Assembly (NCBI GenBank): GCA_023248665.1
Contig: JAHFEC010000086.1
Location: 1-5,308 of the forward strand
DNA from: Microcaldota archaeon
GTDB taxonomy: Archaea > Micrarchaeota > Micrarchaeia > Anstonellales > Anstonellaceae
Reading direction: 5' to 3'
DNA length: 5,308 bases
The notes below the pieces were generated by a model. The model ran no database searches. It was given only the letters and a program-made list of their open reading frames with translations, and had not been told where the DNA came from. Position numbers and translations under genes: made by a program. Positions 1-4,361 of this stretch are shown piece after piece (the first letter of the stretch is position 1; every line of letters starts with the position of its first letter).

Positions 1-2
1 GG

Positions 3-209
3 CTGAAGAAGGGGGCCGACCTCGCCTTCACCAACGACGATCTGAAGGACGTGATGGCCGGCAAGGCCTTCGCCAAGAGGGTGGCGCACATCCTGAGCAC
101 GAAGAGCGACCTGAAGCTGGTTCCGGGCACGGGAGCGGCAGGCAAGGCGGCGAAAACGCTGGGCATTACCATACCGGGCAAGGCGGCCAAAACGCTGCCT
201 ATCCTGTGA
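3..209 (+). CDS. C-terminal part of an unrecognised protein (5' end outside window)
   Basis: This frame is open from the left edge to a TGA at 207-209 and gives 68 residues. Third codon positions are almost all G or C, matching the confident genes here, so I take it as real coding sequence. I do not recognise the family. The first part is a mixed charged stretch that could be helical (around DDLKDVMAGKAFAKRVAHIL). The tail is rich in Lys, Ala and Gly and contains the heptad GKAAKTL twice, at visible residues 47-53 and 59-65, with a 12-residue period. No cysteine clusters, transmembrane segment or catalytic motif is visible. The basic, repeated tail could contact nucleic acid or be disordered, but that is only a guess. 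A hairpin and T-rich tract follow the stop, so this is probably the last gene of its transcript. Confidence 0.7.
   Translation: MKKGADLAFTNDDLKDVMAGKAFAKRVAHILSTKSDLKLVPGTGAAGKAAKTLGITIPGKAAKTLPIL
141..197 (+). repeat. Tandem-like 21-bp direct repeat inside the partial gene
   Basis: Bases 141-161 and 177-197 agree at 20 of 21 positions (a G/C difference at the twelfth base) and are offset by 36 bases, a multiple of three. Both copies encode GKAAKTL in the same frame. The single difference is a synonymous Ala codon change. This suggests a recent in-frame duplication or a repeated short protein motif at the C terminus. Confidence 0.8.
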
Positions 210-224
210 GCGGATCGACACTAC

Positions 225-276
225 CGGCAGCTTGTTTTTTCGGGCTGCCGAATCTTGTTTTTTCTTTCTCTCTTTT
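225..276 (+). terminator. Hairpin plus T-rich terminator after the first gene
   Basis: A perfect 7-bp inverted repeat (CGGCAGC at 225-231, GCTGCCG at 244-250) encloses a 12-base T-rich loop and starts 16 bases after the stop codon. It is followed by a T-rich tract from about 254 to 276. Archaeal termination mainly needs the T tract, so the hairpin may be accessory. The position just after one gene and just before a TATA box fits a transcript boundary. Confidence 0.65.
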
Positions 277-287
277 CCCCCGCCTCA

Positions 288-297
288 TTTATATATT
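288..297 (+). promoter_or_regulatory. Archaeal TATA box for the acetyltransferase transcript
   Basis: TTTATATATT closely matches the archaeal box A. Counting about 26 bases from its centre puts transcription start near 319-321, which coincides with an ATG at 321. The box lies just after the T-rich terminator of the preceding gene. The implied leader before the acetyltransferase start at 520 is about 200 bases, unusually long for an archaeal mRNA. Confidence 0.6.
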
Positions 298-320
298 TCA
301 AAAGCCCTGACTTTAGTTCG

Positions 321-359
321 ATGATGATTCGCACCATTTCCCGAGCCGCAAGGCAATGA
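321..359 (+). CDS. Possible 12-codon leaderless mini-ORF (upstream ORF)
   Basis: ATG at 321 opens a 12-residue frame, MMIRTISRAARQ, ending at TGA 357-359. The ATG falls where the TATA box at 288-297 predicts the first transcribed base, so it could be translated as a leaderless message. Its stop codon abuts a perfect anti-16S sequence (GGAGGTGA, 360-367), an arrangement that would suit translational coupling or a leader peptide. The peptide is basic and has no run of a single amino acid, so a classical attenuation signal is not evident. An ORF this short can occur by chance; the case rests on its position. Confidence 0.25.
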   Translation: MMIRTISRAARQ

Positions 360-367
360 GGAGGTGA
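360..367 (+). promoter_or_regulatory. Perfect Shine-Dalgarno sequence far from the acetyltransferase start
   Basis: GGAGGTGA is fully complementary to the conserved archaeal 16S rRNA 3' end and is the longest such match in this leader. Nothing ordinary lies at the expected distance: a TTG at 369 is only 1 base away, a CTG at 375 is 7 bases away, and the first downstream ATG (412) is 44 bases away. Between it and ATG 412 lies a 33-base perfect hairpin. If folded, that hairpin leaves about 11 unpaired bases between this site and ATG 412. Confidence 0.5.
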
Positions 368-378
368 CTTGACTCTGA

Positions 379-411
379 GAAAGCTTTTCTTTTCAAAAAA
401 GAAAAGCTTTC
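379..411 (+). repeat. Perfect 15-bp inverted repeat (hairpin, 3-base loop)
   Basis: Bases 379-393 are exactly complementary to 397-411 with loop CAA at 394-396. The arms are A/T-rich and centred on AAGCTTTTC. The tight loop and 15 uninterrupted pairs are far beyond chance. It is not a conventional terminator because a gene follows on the same transcript and no T tract follows the second arm. It could be an RNA element in the leader, or one copy of a dispersed palindromic repeat. Confidence 0.85.
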
Positions 412-427
412 ATGCAAAAGAAAACAC

Positions 428-481
428 TCTTGAAGAAAACCTTCAGGAAAAGAAAGAAAAATCGGGAGAAAAAAAACCCGG
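428..481 (+). other. Two weaker hairpins in the A-rich leader
   Basis: Bases 428-435 can pair with 441-448 (8 pairs including one G-U, 5-base loop). Bases 462-466 can pair with 477-481 (5 pairs including one G-U, 10-base A-rich loop that includes an A8 run at 469-476). With the hairpin at 379-411 they form three consecutive stem-loops before the likely start codon. Each is modest on its own, and the A-rich composition raises the chance of accidental pairing. Confidence 0.35.
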
Positions 482-519
482 ACCAAAAGAAAAAACACAA
501 CGCTCGAAGGATTGCCAGT

Positions 520-1041
520 ATGCACACGATAAAGATTATCACGCAAGGCAAGGAGCTGCTCGCGCTGGCGCCCGAGGAGTTCCTGGATTACGTCAATTCC
601 CTCTTCGAGGAGAAAGCGCTCATCAACATCGACCGGGCGCTCACGCTGGAGGAGGAGAAGGAATGGCTTAAGCAGAGCGCCGAGCGCATGGACCACGGCG
701 AGCTTGTCATGGTGCTGCTTTTCGTGGACCGGAAGCTGGCCGGCATCGCCGACGCATGGACCGGCGCGATCACGCTGGGGCACAACGTCACGTTCGGCAT
801 CTCGGTGCGAAAGGGGCAACGGGGGAAGCGGTACGGCACCATGCTCTTAAGGACGGCGATCGATTACGCCAAGGAGTATTTCAAGCCGCACAAGATGTGG
901 ATCGAATTCGCCGAAGGGAACGGGATCGCGTCCGACTTCTACCAGAAGATGGGGTTCGTGCGCGTGGCCAAGCTCGAAGAGTACATATTCCAGTATGGCG
1001 AATACCGGAACAAGATCGTGATGGAATACAGGGGAGAATGA
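520..1041 (+). CDS. GNAT-family N-acetyltransferase
   Basis: This 173-residue protein has the GNAT fold, which transfers an acetyl group from acetyl-CoA to an amine. Residues 61-80 form the first core strands, ending in a GIADAW turn. Residues 93-110 are motif A, with strand TFGISV and the pyrophosphate-binding loop QRGKRYG (100-106); the usual middle glycine is Arg103. Residues 134-146 are motif B, with Asn134, Tyr141 and MGF in the pattern NxxAxxFYxKMGF. The C-terminal GEYRNKIVMEY resembles the last strand of RimJ/RimL- or PhnO-like relatives. Substrate cannot be told: protein N-termini, polyamines or small molecules are all possible. I chose ATG 520 because GAAGGA at 506-511 sits 8 bases upstream and GC3 codon use begins there. 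The same frame extends back to ATG 412 through a 36-residue Lys/Arg-rich stretch of different composition. It probably acts in the cytosol, as no signal or membrane segment is visible. Confidence 0.85.
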   Translation: MHTIKIITQGKELLALAPEEFLDYVNSLFEEKALINIDRALTLEEEKEWLKQSAERMDHGELVMVLLFVDRKLAGIADAWTGAITLGHNVTFGISVRKGQRGKRYGTMLLRTAIDYAKEYFKPHKMWIEFAEGNGIASDFYQKMGFVRVAKLEEYIFQYGEYRNKIVMEYRGE

Positions 1042-1082
1042 ACAGGATACTGCTTATTGCCAACGGCCGCAGGGCGATAGGC

Positions 1083-1091
1083 TTAAATATA
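1083..1091 (+). promoter_or_regulatory. Putative TATA box for the ATPase gene
   Basis: TTAAATATA lies 42 bases after the acetyltransferase stop. It predicts transcription start near 1113, giving a leader of about 37 bases. The whole stretch 1083-1149 is AT-rich, so other boxes (for example TTATATTG at 1111) are possible. The exact choice matters because it decides whether the upstream arm of the adjacent inverted repeat is in the transcript. Confidence 0.4.
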
Positions 1092-1149
1092 TTCACTTTT
1101 AGAATTATTCTTATATTGAATATATAAGATATTCAAAAGGTGAATATAT
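1087..1149 (+). promoter_or_regulatory. Inverted repeat covering the ATPase ribosome binding site
   Basis: Bases 1087-1100 can pair with 1135-1149 over 14 bp with one bulged base (G1139). The downstream arm contains the Shine-Dalgarno sequence AGGTGA (1138-1143) and ends exactly before ATG 1150. A competing inner hairpin pairs 1116-1123 with 1129-1136 (8 bp, 5-base loop). The outer stem would hide the ribosome binding site in any transcript reading through from the acetyltransferase, while a transcript starting near 1113 would lack the upstream arm. As DNA, the element could instead be a protein-binding site over the promoter. Confidence 0.5.
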
Positions 1150-2532
1150 ATGAAATTCGTCAACCGTTCGGACGAGCTGGCTGCATTACGCGAACTGAAG
1201 AAACTCTCGTCCAAAAAACTTTTCCTCGTCGCGCTTTATGGCCTGCGCCGCGTCGGCAAGACCCGCCTGCTCCTCGAGTTTTTGGACGGAGGCGGGCTGT
1301 ATTTCTTCGTCAACCGAAACAAGACATCCAAGGAATTGCTAGCCGAATATGAAGCCGTGCTTAAGGAGAAAAAAATACTGGGCGATTTGGAGGGGTTGCC
1401 TTCGTGGGATTCCTTTTTTGGCATATTGGTAAAAAGGGCCGCCTCACCCGTCGTGTTCGACGAATTCCAGGAATTCGCGGTTGTAGAGCCGTCCGTTTTC
1501 GGTATCCTGCAAAAAACGGCCGACCTGCACGAGAACACCGGCGGGCTCTTCATCCTCTCCGGCTCGCTCATCGGCCTCGTGCGCCATATGTTCGAGGATT
1601 CCAAGGAGCCGCTTTATGGGCGCGTCAAGAAGGGCATGCGCATGTGCCCGCTTTCGGTGCAGTCCGTTCTCGCGTTGGGCCGCGAACTGGAGTTGCCGCC
1701 CGAAGAGACGATAAAGCTTTATGCAATTTTCGGGGGGTATCCGAAATATTACGTGGCCATGGAAGATTTCGCGCTGCAGAAAAAACCGGCCGAAGAAATA
1801 ATCTCCCGCCTCCTTCTTGACAAGGACGCCCCGCTGGAAGATGAAGTACGCATCCTGCTTTCCGGCGAGTTCGGCGCGCGAGGCGGGCTGTATTACTCCA
1901 TCCTCGAAGAAATCGCGCAGGGAGGGGCGACCATCTCCTCCATCGCCGCCCGGCTTGGCCTTCCGCCAACTTCCATCACGCGGCAGGTTGGGGAGCTTAA
2001 GGATTACTTCGAGTTTATAGGATATGAGACGCCATTTTTTGGAAAACGCGGCAGCTATGTCTTGCGCCATCCGCTCATGGCCTTCTGGTTCCGCAAAATC
2101 AGCCGGCGCTACTCGGATTATTCCGCCCGGAACGCCGGATTGATTGATGCCATCAAGAAAGACCTCAATTCCGACTTCGGCCACGGGTTCGAGACGGTTA
2201 TGCGGGATTTTGTTATTTCCAAGCTGTCGCTTGGCGATGCCGCCCGCCAGTGGGGGAAAATCCCTCCTCCGTTCGGGCCAAAGCCGGGGAAAGACCAGTA
2301 TGAAATAGACCTTATCGGGCGCAAGGATGGCGGCATCGTTGCCTTTGAAATAAAATACAAAAAAATGGGCTTGAAAGAGGCGTTAGGGGTGCTCTTGACG
2401 CTAAAAGAAAAACTCGCCTACGTGCCCGGCCTTCCCGAAAAAACGAAGCTTGGAATCATCGCCGGGCATATTGAGGGGAAAAAGGAGCTTGCCAAACTTG
2501 GATATTATGCTTACGATATTGATGACCTTTGA
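1150..2532 (+). CDS. Archaeal P-loop ATPase with winged helix and C-terminal DUF234-type nuclease-like domain
   Basis: This 460-residue protein matches the archaeal ATPase family (ATPase_2 with C-terminal DUF234), a STAND/AAA+-related group expanded in archaea. It opens with the family signature MKFVNRSDEL. Walker A is GLRRVGKT (31-38), Walker B is VVFDEFQ (101-107), and the sensor-like LSGS (136-139) is followed by PLYGR (154-158), whose Arg may sense nucleotide. Residues about 257-285 look like a helix-turn-helix in a winged-helix domain. The C-terminal domain has EIDLIG (385-390) then FEIKYK (399-404), the spacing of a PD-(D/E)xK nuclease core (Asp387, Glu400, Lys402). Length is normal and the frame intact. 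The biological role of the family is not settled; roles in DNA maintenance, defence or regulation have been suggested. AGGTGA at 1138-1143 is 6 bases before ATG. Codon use is more A/T-rich than in EF-1alpha, consistent with an accessory, transferable gene. It stands alone and converges on uS10. Confidence 0.9.
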   Translation: MKFVNRSDELAALRELKKLSSKKLFLVALYGLRRVGKTRLLLEFLDGGGLYFFVNRNKTSKELLAEYEAVLKEKKILGDLEGLPSWDSFFGILVKRAASPVVFDEFQEFAVVEPSVFGILQKTADLHENTGGLFILSGSLIGLVRHMFEDSKEPLYGRVKKGMRMCPLSVQSVLALGRELELPPEETIKLYAIFGGYPKYYVAMEDFALQKKPAEEIISRLLLDKDAPLEDEVRILLSGEFGARGGLYYSILEEIAQGGATISSIAARLGLPPTSITRQVGELKDYFEFIGYETPFFGKRGSYVLRHPLMAFWFRKISRRYSDYSARNAGLIDAIKKDLNSDFGHGFETVMRDFVISKLSLGDAARQWGKIPPPFGPKPGKDQYEIDLIGRKDGGIVAFEIKYKKMGLKEALGVLLTLKEKLAYVPGLPEKTKLGIIAGHIEGKKELAKLGYYAYDIDDL

Positions 2533-2536
2533 TTGC

Positions 2537-2842
2537 CTATTCCAAGCTTATCTTCACTTGCACGGTGTCCGGGACTTTCACGCGCATGATCTGGCGCAAA
2601 GTCCGCTCGTCGCCGGCGACATCCACGACGCGCTTGTGGATGCGCATCTCCCAGTGCTCGTACGTGTCCGATCCGTCGCCACATGGCGTGCGGCGGGTGG
2701 AAATGGTCAGGCGACGAGTGGGAAGGTGAACGGGGCCCGCGATTTCAACGCCGGTCGCCTTCGCGATTTCACGGATCTGGTTGCATACGTCGTCCAGCTC
2801 CGCGGGATTCTTTCCAATCAGTTTGATACGTGCTTTTCCCAT
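2537..2842 (-). CDS. rps10: Small-subunit ribosomal protein uS10 (archaeal S10P)
   Basis: This is a complete 101-residue archaeal/eukaryotic-type uS10, a component of the head of the 30S ribosomal subunit. Diagnostic segments are KARIKLIG near the N terminus, GPVHLPTRR (36-44), TRRTPCGDGSDT (49-60), and HWEMRIHKR (63-71), the conserved core of the family. Length is typical. The start is ATG at 2842, with GGTGA (plus-strand 2847-2851) 4 bases upstream. The gene lies downstream of EF-1alpha on the same strand after 83 bases, the usual archaeal order, so the two are probably at least partly co-transcribed. Its stop (TAG) is 4 bases from the stop of the convergent ATPase gene. Thus its transcript must end inside that gene's 3' end, where a T5 run on this strand (plus-strand 2479-2483) is a candidate. 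Confidence 0.97.
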   Translation of the reverse strand: MGKARIKLIGKNPAELDDVCNQIREIAKATGVEIAGPVHLPTRRLTISTRRTPCGDGSDTYEHWEMRIHKRVVDVAGDERTLRQIMRVKVPDTVQVKISLE

Positions 2843-2863
2843 TCCGTCACCAATGCTTAAAGT

Positions 2864-2887
2864 CCGGTCCCGAACCGTCTGGTCCGG
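2864..2887 (-). other. Hairpin in the EF-1alpha/uS10 spacer
   Basis: On the minus strand CCGGACC and GGACCGG flank a 10-base loop, giving 6 GC-rich pairs around one A-A mismatch. It lies 22 bases upstream of the uS10 start and ends before its Shine-Dalgarno sequence. It could be an RNA leader element, a processing or stability structure between the two messages, or a binding site. Confidence 0.4.
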
Positions 2888-2906
2888 GAGCCGGGGTCTT
2901 TTGAAT

Positions 2907-2924
2907 CATATTAAGATAAAAAAA
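2907..2924 (-). promoter_or_regulatory. T7 tract and possible TATA box between EF-1alpha and uS10
   Basis: Directly after the EF-1alpha stop codon the minus strand has seven T residues (plus-strand 2918-2924), enough for partial archaeal termination. Next comes CTTAATATG (2907-2915), a weak TATA-like box predicting a start near 2885. Together they suggest uS10 may be expressed both by read-through and from its own promoter. Confidence 0.35.
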
Positions 2925-2925
2925 T

Positions 2926-4197
2926 CTAGGCCGTCTTAGGGGTCACTTCCAGCACCACGCCGGCGGCGACCGTCTGGCCCATGTCGCGGATGGCGAACCG
3001 GCCCAAGGGCGGGAACATCTGGAACTTCTCGACCACGACCGGCTTGAGGGGCTTGATCTTGACGATGGCCACGTCGCCGGTCTTGATGAAGTCGGGGTTC
3101 TTTTGCATCGTCGCGCCGGTCTTGGGGTCCTTCTTCTCGAGAATCTCCACGATGGTGCAGGCGATCTGGGCCGTGTGGATGTGGAACACGGGCGTGTATC
3201 CCTTGCCGATGGCGGTCGGGTGCTCGAGCACCACGATCTGGGCCGTGAATTCGGCCGCCACCGTGGGCGGGTTGTCGACGGGTCCGACGACCTCGCCGCG
3301 CTTGACGTCCTTCTTGTCCACGCCCTTGACGTTGAAGCCGACGTTGTCGCCGGGGATGGCCTGCGCCAGTTCCTGGTGGTGCATCTCGATCTTCTTGCAC
3401 TCGCCCTTCGCGCCGGAAGGCATGAAGATGATGTTGGTGTTGGGCTTGAGCACGCCCGTCTCGACGCGGCCGACCGGCACGGTGCCGTGTCCGGTGATGG
3501 TGAACACGTCCTGAATCGGCAGGCGCAGGGGCTTGTCGATGGGCTTGACCGGCACGGTCAGCTTGTCAAAGCAATCCAAGAGGGTCGGGCCCGAATACCA
3601 GGGCATGTTGGCGCTCTTGTTCTTGATGTTGTCGCCCATGAATCCCGAGTATGGGATGAAGGGGATGGCGTCCACCTTGTAGCCAATGTTCTTGAGCAGG
3701 GTGGACATCTGGGTCTTGACCTCGTCGAATTTGACGTGATCCCAGTTGACCGAGTCCATCTTATTGATGGCGACGATGATCTGGTTGATGCCGAGCACCT
3801 TGGCCAGGAAGGCGTGCTCCTTGGTCTGGGGCTGGATGCCTTCCTTGGCCGAGCACACGAGCACGGCGGCGTCGGCCTGCGACGCGCCGGTGATCATGTT
3901 CTTGACGAAGTCCCGGTGTCCCGGGGCGTCGATGATGGTGAAGTAGTATTTGGCGGTCTCGAACTCCTTGTGCGAGAGGTCGATGGTGACACCGCGTTCG
4001 CGCTCCTCTTTGAGCGTGTCCATGGTGAAGGCGAACTCGAAGGTCGCTTTGCCGACCTTCTCGGCCTCTTCTTTGAGTTTGCGCAGTTGCTGCTCGGAGA
4101 GGGCGCCCGTCTCGTAGAGAATACGTCCGACCGACGTGGATTTGCCATGGTCGACGTGACCGATGAATATCAGGTTCAGATGTTCCTTGTTTGCCAT
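2926..4197 (-). CDS. tuf: Translation elongation factor 1-alpha (aEF1A)
   Basis: This 423-residue GTPase delivers aminoacyl-tRNA to the ribosomal A site. All G motifs are intact: GHVDHGKS (13-20, P-loop), ERGVTID in switch I (67-73), DAPGH (90-94), NKMD (145-148) and the YSGFMGDN loop (183-190). Domains 2 and 3 follow from about 220 and 315, with TGHGTVPVGRVETG (235-248) typical of domain 2. The GDN loop, the insert after the P-loop (residues about 35-66) and the length identify archaeal EF1A, not bacterial EF-Tu, aSelB or aIF2-gamma. The start is ATG at 4197, with a perfect GGAGGTG (plus-strand 4204-4210) 6 bases upstream; an in-frame TTG at 4212 lies too close to that site to be used. Codons are strongly biased, as expected for a very highly expressed gene. 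The classical neighbours rps12, rps7 and fusA are not upstream in this window. Confidence 0.98.
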   Translation of the reverse strand: MANKEHLNLIFIGHVDHGKSTSVGRILYETGALSEQQLRKLKEEAEKVGKATFEFAFTMDTLKEERERGVTIDLSHKEFETAKYYFTIIDAPGHRDFVKNMITGASQADAAVLVCSAKEGIQPQTKEHAFLAKVLGINQIIVAINKMDSVNWDHVKFDEVKTQMSTLLKNIGYKVDAIPFIPYSGFMGDNIKNKSANMPWYSGPTLLDCFDKLTVPVKPIDKPLRLPIQDVFTITGHGTVPVGRVETGVLKPNTNIIFMPSGAKGECKKIEMHHQELAQAIPGDNVGFNVKGVDKKDVKRGEVVGPVDNPPTVAAEFTAQIVVLEHPTAIGKGYTPVFHIHTAQIACTIVEILEKKDPKTGATMQKNPDFIKTGDVAIVKIKPLKPVVVEKFQMFPPLGRFAIRDMGQTVAAGVVLEVTPKTA

Positions 4198-4251
4198 ATG
4201 GTGCACCTCCAACTTAAACGCAAAGACTTATTTTGAACAATGACCCTCCCG

Positions 4252-4260
4252 AATAATAAA
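4252..4260 (-). promoter_or_regulatory. Proximal TATA-like box of EF-1alpha
   Basis: The minus strand reads TTTATTATT here. It would place transcription start near 4229, leaving a leader of about 32 bases with the strong Shine-Dalgarno sequence. It is a weaker box than the distal one at 4317-4326. Confidence 0.35.
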
Positions 4261-4294
4261 CCCTCTAAAAGAGAGCGCCCCAATTAAAACGAAG

Positions 4295-4308
4295 CGTAAA
4301 GGTTTACG
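4295..4308. promoter_or_regulatory. Operator-like palindrome at the EF-1alpha promoter
   Basis: CGTAAA-GG-TTTACG is a perfect 6-bp inverted repeat with a 2-base centre. It sits 8 bases downstream of the distal TATA box and spans roughly -13 to +1 of the predicted start. Archaeal repressors commonly bind there, blocking RNA polymerase recruitment. No regulator is identified. Confidence 0.4.
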
Positions 4309-4316
4309 AACTTCTA

Positions 4317-4326
4317 ATTTAAAAAG
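4317..4326 (-). promoter_or_regulatory. Distal TATA box of EF-1alpha
   Basis: CTTTTTAAAT on the minus strand is a good archaeal box A, preceded by purines (GAAAC) that may serve as a BRE. It predicts a start near 4296 and a leader of about 100 bases. It lies between the stop of the ACT-domain gene and EF-1alpha, so EF-1alpha need not depend on the upstream gene. Confidence 0.55.
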
Positions 4327-4361
4327 GTTTCTTCGAGGGCATTCGGACGTTTCATATGCCG

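Larger units (their letters stand above)
210..519. other. 310-base intergenic/leader region
   Basis: In order this region holds the terminator of the first gene, a TATA box, a possible mini-ORF, an isolated strong Shine-Dalgarno sequence and three hairpins. From about 410 to 510 it is A-rich and unlike the GC3-rich genes. Two forward frames stay open through the A-rich part. Translated, they give Lys/Arg-rich (frame of ATG 412) or Lys/Glu-rich (frame of TTG 369) sequence of low complexity. I see no tRNA, no recognisable riboswitch and no long conserved-looking ORF. Confidence 0.6.

Noticed and set aside
379..411. Hairpin as an intrinsic terminator
   Set aside because: It is A/T-rich with no T tract after the second arm, and lies in the middle of a leader with the gene still downstream.
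412..519. N-terminal extension of the acetyltransferase from ATG 412
   Set aside because: It encodes a low-complexity Lys/Arg-rich stretch with A-rich codons unlike the rest of the gene, and ATG 520 has its own ribosome binding site. It is kept only as an alternative in the findings.
1444..2184. Minus-strand open frame of 246 codons
   Set aside because: It is antisense to the intact ATPase gene, with no family resemblance and no plausible promoter or ribosome binding site.
2450..2860. Plus-strand open frame over the uS10 gene
   Set aside because: It is antisense to uS10, whose conserved motifs are unmistakable.
2861..2905. tRNA-like GGTTCG segment on the minus strand in the EF-1alpha/uS10 spacer
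   Set aside because: It recalls a T-arm, but no acceptor stem, D-arm or anticodon arm can be built in the 83 bases available.
3103..4236. Long plus-strand open frame of 377 codons
   Set aside because: It is exactly antisense to EF-1alpha. Its composition (runs of Val, Asp, Gly, Leu, His) is the mirror of strongly biased codons, and it matches no family.
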